DNA from: Anaerolineaceae bacterium | GTDB taxonomy: Bacteria; Chloroflexota; Anaerolineae; Aggregatilineales; Phototrophicaceae | Reading direction: 5' to 3' | DNA length: 64,000 nucleotides | Assembly (NCBI GenBank): GCA_020634165.1 | Contig: JACKCF010000001.1 | Location: 1,488,001-1,552,000 of the forward strand | Notes under the pieces: generated by a model | Told to the model about the DNA's origin: nothing | The model's database searches: none | The model's input: only the letters and a program-made list of their open reading frames with translations | Translations under genes and position numbers: made by a program | Shown here: positions 28,524-36,927 of the stretch, in pieces | Numbering within the stretch: the first letter of the stretch is position 1 | How the letters are laid out: every line of letters starts with the position of its first letter

Positions 28524-28538
28524 ATGAGTAAATTCATG
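28524..28538 (+). repeat. 15-bp exact repeat, copy 1
   Basis: ATGAGTAAATTCATG at the start codon of paralogue 2 is identical to 29833-29847 at the start of the zinc-ribbon gene; both encode MSKFM. Confidence 0.8.
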
Positions 28539-29174
28539 ATCGAATCGACACAGCAAGCACCAACTGAAGCACCTTTATCAGTGGAAACCGAGGCAATAGC
28601 TCAACAACCAGCGACTGAACCTGAAGTCGAAGTGCGTCGACCAAGGTTACGGGTTCCTGGTTTTTTGGGTGAGCTGGTTCGCACGGTCGTCTTTGTCGTG
28701 CTGGCGACAGCGCTGTTCGATCTGGCGATCCCGCGCTCGGTCGTCGAAGGCAGCAGTATGGTGCCCACATTCCACGACGGTGATCGCCTCGTGATTAGCC
28801 GTGTTCACCTGCTATTTGGCGAAATCAACTACAATGACATCGTCGTCTTTAACTCGATGAACGTCAATGAACCGAACACGATGATTATCAAGCGCATCAT
28901 TGGTCTGCCTGGTGATACAATTGAATTCCGTCAGCAGCATGTTTATCGCAATGGCGAAGAATTAGCCGAAGACTATATCAACGAAGAGTGTACGGCCTTT
29001 AAATGCCCAGACCAGATGACAACGCTCGGCCCAGAAGAATATTTCGTCATGGGCGACAATCGCAATCACAGCCTGGATTCAAGGCGCTATGGTGCCGTCA
29101 CCCTCGATCATATGGTTGGGCGGGTGGTGCTTCGCTATTGGCCGCTAGATGCCATCGGACCGATTGATGAGTAA
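28524..29174 (+). CDS. lepB: Signal peptidase I, paralogue 2
   Basis: A 216-residue signal peptidase I. It has a hydrophilic, Glu/Pro/Thr-rich cytoplasmic N-terminus of about 45 residues absent from paralogue 1, then one membrane helix (VRTVVFVVLATALFDLAI). VEGSSMVPTFHDGDRLVISR carries Ser, MIIKRIIGLPGDTIEF carries Lys and FVMGDNRNHSLDSRRYG is box E. The cysteine pair CTAFKC is conserved. Forty-one bases after paralogue 1 and nine before paralogue 3: one operon. Confidence 0.93.
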   Translation: MSKFMIESTQQAPTEAPLSVETEAIAQQPATEPEVEVRRPRLRVPGFLGELVRTVVFVVLATALFDLAIPRSVVEGSSMVPTFHDGDRLVISRVHLLFGEINYNDIVVFNSMNVNEPNTMIIKRIIGLPGDTIEFRQQHVYRNGEELAEDYINEECTAFKCPDQMTTLGPEEYFVMGDNRNHSLDSRRYGAVTLDHMVGRVVLRYWPLDAIGPIDE

Positions 29175-29183
29175 GCCAATTTT

Positions 29184-29840
29184 ATGATGATCCCAAAGCA
29201 GAAGAACAATGCTGCCGATGAGAGCAGCCTGACCTCGACAGATCGACTTGTGCCGCACAATCGGCCTCGACTGCGTATCAGTGGCTTCTGGACGGAAACA
29301 CTGCGAACCATTGTTTTAGTCATGGTCGTGACGGTCCTCTTCGACATGGCGATTCCGCGCTCATTGGTAGAAGGGCGCAGCATGGAACCATCGTTTCAGG
29401 ATGGCAATCGCCTGATTATAAGTCGCATCAACTACCTGCTCGGCCAACCAGACTATGGCGATGTCATCGTCTTTAATTCCATGCGCGAGAGTGAAGTCGG
29501 TATCATGCTCATCAAACGTGTGATCGGCTTGCCCGGTGACACAGTCGAAATCCGTAATCTTCATGTGTACGTCAACGACCAGCTCGTCAATGACGACTAT
29601 ACTCAGGAAGAGTGTGGTGCTTTTAGCTGCACGGATCGTATCGTAACCCTGGGGCCAAACGAATACTTCGTCATGGGCGATAACCGCAACCACAGCACAG
29701 ATTCACGTAGTTTTGGCCCAGTTACCCGCGACCACATTGTGGGGCAGGTACTGTTCCGCTATTGGCCCCTTGAAGAATTTGGAATCATTCAGCCGATTGA
29801 ACCCTTTGTCGATCCTGAACCCACAGCTGTAAATGAGTAA
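29184..29840 (+). CDS. lepB: Signal peptidase I, paralogue 3
   Basis: A 218-residue signal peptidase I, closest to paralogue 2: RTIVLVMVVTVLFDMAIPRSLVEGRSMEPSF aligns almost throughout with its RTVVFVVLATALFDLAI... region. Catalytic Ser in GRSMEPSF and Lys in MLIKRVIGLPGDTVEI are present, with FVMGDNRNHSTDSRSFG and the cysteine pair CGAFSC. The stop overlaps the ATG of the zinc-ribbon gene. Confidence 0.93.
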   Translation: MMIPKQKNNAADESSLTSTDRLVPHNRPRLRISGFWTETLRTIVLVMVVTVLFDMAIPRSLVEGRSMEPSFQDGNRLIISRINYLLGQPDYGDVIVFNSMRESEVGIMLIKRVIGLPGDTVEIRNLHVYVNDQLVNDDYTQEECGAFSCTDRIVTLGPNEYFVMGDNRNHSTDSRSFGPVTRDHIVGQVLFRYWPLEEFGIIQPIEPFVDPEPTAVNE

Positions 29841-29847
29841 ATTCATG
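29833..29847 (+). repeat. 15-bp exact repeat, copy 2
   Basis: Same 15 bases as 28524-28538, here overlapping the stop codon of paralogue 3 and forming the first five codons of the zinc-ribbon gene. Confidence 0.8.
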
Positions 29848-30141
29848 TCAAAAAATAAGCGCATTCGTTGGTGCCCAAATTGCCAGATTGGCAAACAAAC
29901 GGCTAGGACAATAACCTTCACTACCCGCGTCGATGGTCGGCTGCTTCAAGTGCCAGATGTCAACCTGTATTCCTGTGATATCTGTGGCTATGAGGAATTT
30001 GATGCTGAGGTTGGCGAAATGATTGATGAGCTAAATGCCCTCGATACGCTTGACTCGCAGGATACGGCTACCACGTCAGGCGATCAGGCTGCATTGAACG
30101 CATCAACGCGCTATGAGCGTAAAGACCTGCGTCCAAAGTGA
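29833..30141 (+). CDS. YgiT-type zinc-ribbon protein
   Basis: A 102-residue protein with two cysteine pairs, WCPNCQIG and YSCDICGYEEF, spaced about 35 residues as in YgiT-like zinc ribbons (often antitoxin N-termini or stand-alone). The region between them (TARTITFTTRVDGRLLQVPDVNLYSC) matches that fold. The tail is acidic then basic with no helix-turn-helix visible, so it is not a full MqsA antitoxin, and no toxin is adjacent. It overlaps the signal peptidase gene by eight bases and is probably translated by coupling. Confidence 0.75.
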   Translation: MSKFMSKNKRIRWCPNCQIGKQTARTITFTTRVDGRLLQVPDVNLYSCDICGYEEFDAEVGEMIDELNALDTLDSQDTATTSGDQAALNASTRYERKDLRPK

Positions 30142-30184
30142 TAGGCTGTCAGGGTCATTATTCGTAATTTCCTGATTGCGACCC

Positions 30185-30213
30185 TTGACGCTGTGGGGGT
30201 CATTTTATATACT
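30185..30213 (+). promoter_or_regulatory. Promoter for tRNA-Glu
   Basis: TTGACG (30185-30190), 17 bases, TATACT (30208-30213), 12 bases before the mature tRNA 5' end. Confidence 0.8.
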
Positions 30214-30225
30214 GCTCTTCGTCAT

Positions 30226-30298
30226 GGCCCGTTCGTCTAGGGGACTAGGATGCCACCCTTTCAAGGTGGAGACAAGAGTTCGAATCTCTTACGGGCTA
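30226..30298 (+). tRNA. tRNA-Glu (UUC)
   Basis: 73-nt cloverleaf: acceptor GGCCCGT / ACGGGCT, anticodon stem CCACC / GGTGG with loop CTTTCAA (anticodon TTC, 30260-30262), T arm AAGAG-TTCGAAT-CTCTT, discriminator A. CCA is not encoded exactly (ACACC follows). Confidence 0.96.
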
Positions 30299-30328
30299 CA
30301 CCAATCAATGAACATCAAAAAGTGAACA

Positions 30329-30370
30329 AAAATCCGGCTCGTGTATAGTCATGAGCCGGATTTTGTTTTT
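30329..30370. terminator. Bidirectional terminator between tRNA-Glu and araC
   Basis: AAAATCCGGCTC / GAGCCGGATTTT, a 12-bp perfect stem with a 12-base loop, then GTTTTTC on the plus strand; on the minus strand it is followed by TGTTCACTTTTTG. It serves the tRNA and the convergent AraC gene. Confidence 0.88.
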
Positions 30371-30383
30371 CTTGTCGTATGAC

Positions 30384-31223
30384 CTAATCTGTGTTGACAT
30401 AAATGCGGGAATTGATCTTGCGGAAAGCTATCGGGGTGATGTGTTTATATCGCCGGAAGACGCGCCGAAAGTAGTCCGCATCGGAAAACCCACAATCACG
30501 GGCGACTTCCTCAATCGTCATGTCGCTGTCCATCAGCAAGCGACAGGCACGCGCGATTCGGCTTTGATGAATGGCCTGCGTAATCGTATAACCATAGACT
30601 TTACGATAAATACGCCCCAGATAATCGGGATTAAAACCGAGTGCTTCCGCAACCAGTTTGGTTGTCAGATTATTGTCATTGTTCATCCAGATATAATTGT
30701 GCACGCTGTTGGCATGTGAATTGACCTTGTCGGAATCACCACCATTTTGTATCGACGAGGTCGCCACTTCAACCAGCATAAGCTGAACCAGCAGGTTAGC
30801 GGTTTCCTGGCGCAGGTCGCCTGTCTCCTGACTATCCAGGAAATACCGATACAGAGCTTCCAGTTTTTCAGGTCGCCTTAAACGATTCACCTGGGGAATT
30901 TCAAGAGGTTTGATGCCCATGTCGGAATCGTCCGATGGCAGATCGTCAACTTCAAAGTGAATCCAGTAGAACTGAAGGCCTTTCGGATAAGGGCGTGTTC
31001 CACCATGTCGACGATCAGGAAATAGGTGCAGTGTCTGTCCTGCTTCGATAACAAAAGCCTGATCTTCTTCCCAAAGTGTGAGTTCACCAGCCTTCACCAA
31101 TATAAGTTCATGGGAGTCGATGATACGGGTCGGATGCGTTCCTTTACCGCGCGCAATCATGAGTCCGGCATTTTGTGACCGAATAGGGCAGGATACGTTA
31201 AGGGGTAGACTATGGCGAAAAAT
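30384..31223 (-). CDS. AraC-family regulator, probable ATT start
   Basis: A 258-279 residue transcription factor. The N-terminal cupin-like sensor half (HELILVKAGELTLWEEDQAFVIEAGQTLHLFPDRRHGG) is followed by a C-terminal double helix-turn-helix (LTTKLVAEALGFNPDYLGRIYRKVYG and MTIEEVARDCGFSDADYFRRVFRRY). The first ATG is at 31160, but the frame is open upstream with family-like residues (PLNVSCPIRSQNAG) and no ATG, GTG or TTG. An AGGAG at 31236-31232 sits eight bases before an in-frame ATT at 31223, and the promoter is just above it. I therefore extend the gene to 31223; the conservative version ends at 31160. It is divergent from the GH127 gene and probably controls the sugar cluster. Confidence 0.85.
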   Translation of the reverse strand: MFRHSLPLNVSCPIRSQNAGLMIARGKGTHPTRIIDSHELILVKAGELTLWEEDQAFVIEAGQTLHLFPDRRHGGTRPYPKGLQFYWIHFEVDDLPSDDSDMGIKPLEIPQVNRLRRPEKLEALYRYFLDSQETGDLRQETANLLVQLMLVEVATSSIQNGGDSDKVNSHANSVHNYIWMNNDNNLTTKLVAEALGFNPDYLGRIYRKVYGYTITQAIHQSRIARACRLLMDSDMTIEEVARDCGFSDADYFRRVFRRYKHITPIAFRKINSRIYVNTD

Positions 31224-31236
31224 CTTGTGATCTCCT
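31221..31236 (-). promoter_or_regulatory. Shine-Dalgarno and ATT start codon of araC
   Basis: Minus strand AGGAG-ATCACAAG-ATT. The ribosome site is near-consensus and no standard start codon follows it within range in any frame. Confidence 0.6.
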
Positions 31237-31258
31237 AAGAAGTCGGAATTGTCCTGAA

Positions 31259-31287
31259 ATTATACTTTTTTGGTTGTACCCTTGCAA
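31259..31287 (-). promoter_or_regulatory. Promoter for araC
   Basis: Minus strand TTGCAA (31287-31282), 17 bases, TATAAT (31264-31259). The start of transcription would be near 31252, leaving about 16 bases before the AGGAG. Confidence 0.65.
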
Positions 31288-31344
31288 ACTTAAGTACGTT
31301 ATATTGGAATTGCGGTTAAATATTTTTGTTTTGGGAGTCCTTCT

Positions 31345-33294
31345 GTGAATACGAATACATTCACCTATCCTCGTCCCATCCCACTTGAACACGTTACAAT
31401 CAAAAACGGTTTCTGGGCAGAGCGCCAGCATACCAATAGACAAACAACCATCCCGGCAATCTATAACAAGTTAGAAGAAACGGGGCGTGTCGAAGCCTGG
31501 ACCATGCACCCGGAACACGAACGTCGTGAATTGGGGTCGGTTGTCCACATGTTCTGGGATTCTGATACAGGCAAATGGCTGGAATCTGTAGGGTATAGCC
31601 TTTGCAAAACGCCTAATCCCGATCTGGAAGCTCAGGCTGACGCCCTCATCGATATGATCGAGCAGGCACAGGCACCAGATGGCTATCTCAACACCTATTT
31701 CCCTGTGCTGGCACCCGATAAAAAATGGACCAATCTGCGTGATTGGCATGAGATGTATAACGCTGGCCACCTCATCGAAGGCGCCATTGCTTACTATCGC
31801 GCGACCGGTAAGAAGAAAATACTCGATGTCTTATCCCGCTATGCTGACCATATCGACTCGAAATTTGGTCGTGAAGAAGGCAAGCGACACGGCTATCCAG
31901 GCCACCCGGAATTGGAATTGGCACTGGTCAAGCTGTACCGTGAAACGGGCGAACAGCGTTACCTCAATCTGGCGACTTACTTCGTCAATGAACGTGGCCA
32001 GGACCCGATTTACTTTGATATAGAAGCGGCGGAACGCGGCGAACGCCGTGAAGATTTCTGGGCGCAGTCCTACCGTTATTGCCAGGCCCATATCCCGATT
32101 CGTGAGCAGACTGAGGCGACGGGCCATGCCGTACGCGCCTGTTATCTGTACGCAGGTATCGCTGATGTTGCTTTGGAAACAGGCGACAAAGAGTTGCTCG
32201 AGGTTTCTCGGCGCCTATGGGAGAATCTGACGCAGACGCAGATGTATGTTACCGGTGGCTTAGGCCCGGCCCATTCCAATGAAGGCTTTACATTCGGCTA
32301 CGACTTCCCGAATGAGTCCGCCTATTCAGAAACGTGTGCGTCGATTTCGCTAGCTTTCTGGGCACATCGCATGTTCCATCTGGACCAGCGCGGTGAGTAT
32401 ATCGATGTGATGGAACGCGCTATTTATAACGGCTCGCTTTCTGGCATTTCCTACGAAGGCAATGAATTTTTCTACGTCAATCCGCTGGCGTCCTATCCCA
32501 ATATTGACCCGTACAGCAAGTGGAGCGGCATCAACACCAATAAACATTATCGTCGTCAGGAGTGGTACTTCTGCCCATGCTGCCCGCCGAATATTTCGCG
32601 CTTAATCGGTAGCATTGGCGAATACACCTACTCGCAGACCGATGATCGCGTCTACGTTCATCTGTATCACGACAATACGGTGTCGCTGGACGTTAGTGGG
32701 CAAGCTGTTCAGATCGAACAGAAGACGAAATACCCCTGGGATGAAAATATTGCGATCACAGTCCAGTCAGAGTCGCCTGTTATGTTTGACCTCGCCGTTC
32801 GTATTCCGGGCTGGTGTCGCTCATTCCAGTTGTCGATCAATGGCGAAAAGATGTCTCTGCAACCAAAGAATGGCTACGTTGTCGTGTCTCGTGAATGGCA
32901 GTCCGGAGATACCGTCAGCCTGACGCTGGCGATGCCGGTTGAACGGGTGATGCCACATCGGGAAATCCGTCAGGATGCAGGGCAAATCGTCTTGCAACGG
33001 GGTCCACTGATCTACTGCCTGGAAGAATGTGACAACGGTCCACGATTGGCCAATATCGTTATTCCTGATGATGCACCACTGTCATCACACTTTGAAGCCG
33101 ATCTCTTCGATGGCACGACCGTCATCACGGGTGAGGCGCTCCGTGTAGAACCGGATACCGACAGCCCTGATCTGTACCTGTTCAAGAGTAAAGTGGATGT
33201 CAAGCAGGAGCCATTTACAGTCAAGGCGATTCCGTATTATTTGTGGGCAAATCGTGAGCCAGGTGAAATGCGCGTCTGGGTTCGTTCTAGCTAA
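31345..33294 (+). CDS. GH127-family beta-L-arabinofuranosidase-like hydrolase
   Basis: A 649-residue intracellular glycosidase of the HypBA1 type: an (alpha/alpha)6 barrel followed by beta domains. Characteristic blocks: VTIKNGFWAERQHTNRQTTIP at the N-terminus, HEMYNAGHLIEGAIAYY and GHPELELALVKLYRETG, TGGLGPAHSNEGF, ETCASISLAFWAHRM, and EWYFCPCCPPNISRLIGSIG with the cysteines that bind zinc and supply the nucleophile in this family. It would release L-arabinofuranose from short oligosaccharides; other GH127-like activities cannot be excluded. GTG start with GGGAG upstream. It heads the plus-strand operon with the importer and is divergent from araC. Confidence 0.9.
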   Translation: MNTNTFTYPRPIPLEHVTIKNGFWAERQHTNRQTTIPAIYNKLEETGRVEAWTMHPEHERRELGSVVHMFWDSDTGKWLESVGYSLCKTPNPDLEAQADALIDMIEQAQAPDGYLNTYFPVLAPDKKWTNLRDWHEMYNAGHLIEGAIAYYRATGKKKILDVLSRYADHIDSKFGREEGKRHGYPGHPELELALVKLYRETGEQRYLNLATYFVNERGQDPIYFDIEAAERGERREDFWAQSYRYCQAHIPIREQTEATGHAVRACYLYAGIADVALETGDKELLEVSRRLWENLTQTQMYVTGGLGPAHSNEGFTFGYDFPNESAYSETCASISLAFWAHRMFHLDQRGEYIDVMERAIYNGSLSGISYEGNEFFYVNPLASYPNIDPYSKWSGINTNKHYRRQEWYFCPCCPPNISRLIGSIGEYTYSQTDDRVYVHLYHDNTVSLDVSGQAVQIEQKTKYPWDENIAITVQSESPVMFDLAVRIPGWCRSFQLSINGEKMSLQPKNGYVVVSREWQSGDTVSLTLAMPVERVMPHREIRQDAGQIVLQRGPLIYCLEECDNGPRLANIVIPDDAPLSSHFEADLFDGTTVITGEALRVEPDTDSPDLYLFKSKVDVKQEPFTVKAIPYYLWANREPGEMRVWVRSS

Positions 33295-33440
33295 AGAGGG
33301 TTAAATTGGGTCATCTGTTTTTGAGCATGCTGTTGGTTTTGAGGGTCGGCCTGGTCGACTTGGGTCAAGTAACCAATATTTCAAAAATGATGACCTGTTT
33401 ACACTAAATAATTTGTAAGTGATTTAAGGAGATTCATACC

Positions 33441-34820
33441 ATGAGTTTGTCACGTCGTGATTTTTTAAAGATGGCTGGTTCCTCAGCCGCCGCCATGGCG
33501 TTCCTATCACGCCTCGGACAAGTTGGTATTGCTAATGCGCAAGATGTCACCACAATCGCATTTGGCGGTTGGGGCGGCGTTGCAGAAGATGAAGGCGTTC
33601 AGGAAGCGATTCAGGTTTTCATGGAAGAAAATCCGAATATCGCTGTTGATTGGCAGCACACACCGGATGCTGGCGAATATGATCGTATTCTTCAGACAAA
33701 TGTTGCTGCTGGCACAGCCCCGGATACGTCCTTCATTGTTTCCGATTCATATGAAACATATGCGCTCAACGGCATTTTGATGGATCTGACAGACTATATC
33801 GAAAATGATCCGCTCTTCAGCCAGCCGGATTACTTCATTCAGCCGCAGGAATCCAATCGTAGCAAAGTCAATGGCCGCTGGTACGGTATCGGCTCTACCT
33901 GGGTTGCGCATCACATTTATTACAATGCTGAACTGTTTGATGCCGCTGGCCTGACCCCGCCAGGGTTCGGCGATGACGAAATCTACGACTGGGATACCTT
34001 CGTGGAAGTTGCCAAGCAGCTCACGATGGATTCCAATGGTCGCCACCCGGATGATTCCGGCTTTGATCCTGATAATATCGTGCAATGGGGTGTTTCCTGG
34101 CCGAATGACTGGTGGCAGCCCGTCGCTTCTGCTGTCTACTCCAACGGTGGCGCAATGTTCAATGAAGATGGCCTCTGTGCTTTCGACAGTCCTGAAGCCA
34201 TTGAAGCATTCCAGCGCCTGAGTGACCTGACCCATGTTCATCATGTGGCGCCTCTCGCCAGCTCGATGGAAAGCCTGGGTATGACCAACACTCAGATGAT
34301 CGATAACAACCGCCTCGGCATGGCCATTGATGGTTCCTGGGCGCTTTCCTGGACCAACCCGTCACTCATGAATGTTGCAATGGGCACGGGCGCTCTGCCG
34401 AAGATGACCCAGCCAGCCGCCGTGATGCAGGCCCACTTCCATGCGGCACTGGCTTCAACCCAGCATCCTGAAGAAGCTTGGCAGTGGATTCGCTTCCTGG
34501 CCACCCCATTCTATCAGCAGCACTTTGCCAAGATCGGCCTCTGGATTCCGAACCAGACCGCTATGCTGACACCAGAAGGCCTCGAAGGTTGGATCACCGA
34601 AGGTATCCATCCGGCCAACTATGCACAGTTCGCCGCTGAGTACCTGCCCAAGCACGGTGTCGCGGTTTCACTGCCGCCAGGATTTATCGAAGCCACAAAT
34701 GACTATCTTGGCCCAGCTTATCAGGCCATTGGTATCGGTGAACCAGCGGAAAGCGTGCTGCCAGATGCAGTGCGTTCAGCCAATGAAGTCATCGCTGCCA
34801 ACCTTGAAGCCTTGATGTAA
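33441..34820 (+). CDS. Tat-exported ABC sugar-binding protein
   Basis: A 459-residue family 1 solute-binding protein. The signal peptide carries a twin-arginine motif (LSRRDFLKMAG) and an Ala-rich h-region ending near ANAQ, so it is exported folded. The mature part has GWGGVAEDEGVQEAIQVFMEENPNIAVDWQ, YETYALNGILMDLTDYIE and NNRLGMAIDGSWALSW, typical of oligosaccharide-binding proteins. With the neighbouring GH127 enzyme an arabino-oligosaccharide ligand is a reasonable guess. AAGGAG precedes the ATG. The 146-base gap upstream holds a small inverted repeat, ACTTG-GGT-CAAGT (33358-33370), a possible operator. Confidence 0.9.
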   Translation: MSLSRRDFLKMAGSSAAAMAFLSRLGQVGIANAQDVTTIAFGGWGGVAEDEGVQEAIQVFMEENPNIAVDWQHTPDAGEYDRILQTNVAAGTAPDTSFIVSDSYETYALNGILMDLTDYIENDPLFSQPDYFIQPQESNRSKVNGRWYGIGSTWVAHHIYYNAELFDAAGLTPPGFGDDEIYDWDTFVEVAKQLTMDSNGRHPDDSGFDPDNIVQWGVSWPNDWWQPVASAVYSNGGAMFNEDGLCAFDSPEAIEAFQRLSDLTHVHHVAPLASSMESLGMTNTQMIDNNRLGMAIDGSWALSWTNPSLMNVAMGTGALPKMTQPAAVMQAHFHAALASTQHPEEAWQWIRFLATPFYQQHFAKIGLWIPNQTAMLTPEGLEGWITEGIHPANYAQFAAEYLPKHGVAVSLPPGFIEATNDYLGPAYQAIGIGEPAESVLPDAVRSANEVIAANLEALM

Positions 34821-34872
34821 TTGATCAGTTACATCTGATGCACAACAGCGTCAACATATGACGAAATGCTCT

Positions 34873-34900
34873 GGGGAGGGCGCAGGAATGCGTTCCTCCT
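34873..34900 (+). other. Intercistronic stem-loop after the binding-protein gene
   Basis: GGAGG...CGCA / TGCG...CCTCC with small internal mismatches, 55 bases after the stop. Such hairpins often stabilise binding-protein mRNA or reduce readthrough into permease genes. Confidence 0.35.
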
Positions 34901-34967
34901 CAAAGCATGTTTGCTGGTATGAGCAAAACAATTTGAAGACCTGCTACCTCATATTGAGTCAGGTTGT

Positions 34968-35924
34968 ATGACTATGACATCTGTGACAAAACAAAAATCC
35001 TTCTTTGAGTCTCTCGCATTCTTCCGCTGGTATAACGGTCTTTCTCTCAAGCGCCGACGGATGATATTGGGCTATATGTTCATTATGCCTTTCATCCTCG
35101 GCTTCATATTCTGGTTCCTGATCCCAGCAGTGGTAGCCGCAAACCTGACTCTGCAAAAATGGAACCTGATTACACCACCCCGTTACGTTGGATTTGAGAA
35201 TTTTGAATCGCTGTTCTCTGATGAAATACTAGGACAGTCGCTCAAAGTAACTTTTCTCTTCTCAGCAATTTCGGTGCCGCTAGGGCTGGCTTTTGCCTTC
35301 TTCCTTGCGTCGCTTATCAACAGCAAAGTACGTGGCATTGCCATTTTCCGTACGATCTACTTCCTGCCGAGTATTGTGCCTGCTGTTGCCAATGCGATCC
35401 TATGGGCATGGTTATTTAATACTGAATTTGGCCTGATTAACTTCTTCGTTCGGGCATTGGGTGGCCCCAAGATTGCATGGTTGCAGGACCCCAATTGGGT
35501 GATGTTCGCCTTCGTCATATTGACGATTTGGGGCGTTGGCAACTCCATGATTATTTTCCTGGCAGGCTTGCAAGGCATACCAGAAATCTACTACGAAGCT
35601 GCCGATATTGATGGCGCTGGCCGCTGGGCCAAGCTCTGGTACATCACCCTGCCTGTGATGTCACCTGTGATTTTCTTTAATCTGGTGATTGGCTTCATCA
35701 ATTCATTCCAGGTCTTTGTGAGTGCCTTGCTGATTACGAACGGTGGCCCACAGAATTCAACGTTATTCCTGGTTCTCTATATCTACCGAACAGCATTCCA
35801 GAGCGGCAAAATGGGCTATGCGGCTGTATTATCCTGGCTGCTATTCTTCATTCTGATGGGCATGTCCCTGCTCGTGTTCCGGTACATTGGTTCGCGCGTT
35901 TACTACGAGAATCCGGGCGACTAA
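34968..35924 (+). CDS. ABC sugar permease, MalF/UgpA type
   Basis: A 318-residue inner-membrane permease with six helices. The N-terminus KRRRMILGYMFIMPFILGFIF and the EAA loop YYEAADIDGAGRWAKLWYITLPVMSP near residue 210, which contacts the ATPase, identify the family. It pairs with the next gene, 12 bases downstream. No ATPase is encoded in this operon. Confidence 0.93.
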   Translation: MTMTSVTKQKSFFESLAFFRWYNGLSLKRRRMILGYMFIMPFILGFIFWFLIPAVVAANLTLQKWNLITPPRYVGFENFESLFSDEILGQSLKVTFLFSAISVPLGLAFAFFLASLINSKVRGIAIFRTIYFLPSIVPAVANAILWAWLFNTEFGLINFFVRALGGPKIAWLQDPNWVMFAFVILTIWGVGNSMIIFLAGLQGIPEIYYEAADIDGAGRWAKLWYITLPVMSPVIFFNLVIGFINSFQVFVSALLITNGGPQNSTLFLVLYIYRTAFQSGKMGYAAVLSWLLFFILMGMSLLVFRYIGSRVYYENPGD

Positions 35925-35936
35925 AGGAGGCTTACG

Positions 35937-36821
35937 ATGGGATTTGTTGATGCCCCTGCTGGTGCATATGTAGATAAGACCCCGCCCAAGACGCGGACGG
36001 ATGCGATCTTCAAATACTTGAATATCTTCTTGCTGTGGTTCTTCGCCATCGTGATGATTTTGCCATTTCTCTGGTTGGTATCCAGTTCGCTAAAGACCCA
36101 AAATGCGATCTTCCAATACCCGCCGGACTTCATCCCTAACCCGATGGTTCCTGAGAACTACATCAACGCCTTAACGTATAAGCCATTTGGTCAGTATTTC
36201 CTGAATACGATTTTTGTAGCGGGCATGAACGTATTGGCTGTTGTGCTGTCCTCCTCGTTTTGTGCCTATGGCTTTGCGCGTATTCGCTTCCCAGGTCGTG
36301 ACTTCTGGTTCGGGATTGTGCTGGCGACCCTGTTCCTGCCATATGCTATCCTGCTGGTACCGAGCTTCATCATCTTCACCCGTCTGGGGTGGGTTGATAC
36401 ATTCCTGCCGCTGGTCGTGCCGCAGTTCTTTGGTGGAGGTGCGTTTAATATCTTCCTGATGCGCCAGTTTTTCAGGACGATCCCAGAAGAAATAGCTGAT
36501 GCGGCCCGTATCGATGGATGCAGTGAGTTTGGCGTCTACTGGCGTATTATGATGCCGCTCTCCAAGCCAGCCCTGATTACGATTTCCATCTTCACATTCC
36601 TCTTCGCATGGAATGATCTGATCGGCCCATTAACTTACCTGCGCTCACCGGAGAACTTCACCATTGCGGTTGGTTTGGCGTCTTTCCGCAGCCAGACGGA
36701 CATCAGTTGGGACCTGCAATTGGCGGCTTCGTCAGCAGTCACCGTCCCGGTGATTATTCTCTTCTTCCTGGCACAACGCTACTTCATCCAGGGTGTGGTG
36801 ATGACTGGCCTGAAAGGCTAG
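35937..36821 (+). CDS. ABC sugar permease, MalG/UgpE type
   Basis: A 294-residue permease with six helices, the EAA loop EEIADAARIDGCSEFGVYWRIMMPLSKP and the C-terminal QRYFIQGVVMTGLKG ending of MalG-type subunits. AAGGAGG overlaps the stop of the preceding permease, giving tight coupling. Last gene of the plus-strand operon. Confidence 0.93.
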   Translation: MGFVDAPAGAYVDKTPPKTRTDAIFKYLNIFLLWFFAIVMILPFLWLVSSSLKTQNAIFQYPPDFIPNPMVPENYINALTYKPFGQYFLNTIFVAGMNVLAVVLSSSFCAYGFARIRFPGRDFWFGIVLATLFLPYAILLVPSFIIFTRLGWVDTFLPLVVPQFFGGGAFNIFLMRQFFRTIPEEIADAARIDGCSEFGVYWRIMMPLSKPALITISIFTFLFAWNDLIGPLTYLRSPENFTIAVGLASFRSQTDISWDLQLAASSAVTVPVIILFFLAQRYFIQGVVMTGLKG

Positions 36822-36863
36822 TAATACAGCAAATCTCGCTGATCGGATCAGTGTAGTGACAAG

Positions 36864-36903
36864 AAAAAAGGGCGTGGATTCAAATTCCGCGCCCTTTTTG
36901 TTT
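36864..36903. terminator. Bidirectional terminator between converging ABC operons
   Basis: AAAAAGGGCGTGGA / TCCGCGCCCTTTTT (one G-T pair, 7-base loop) followed by GTTTAC; A-rich on the other side, so it works for both strands. Confidence 0.85.
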
Positions 36904-36927
36904 ACTCGACTCTACTGTATGTGCCTA

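Noticed and set aside
29833..30141. MqsRA-type toxin-antitoxin module
   Set aside because: The zinc-ribbon protein lacks a helix-turn-helix and no toxin-like small gene is adjacent.
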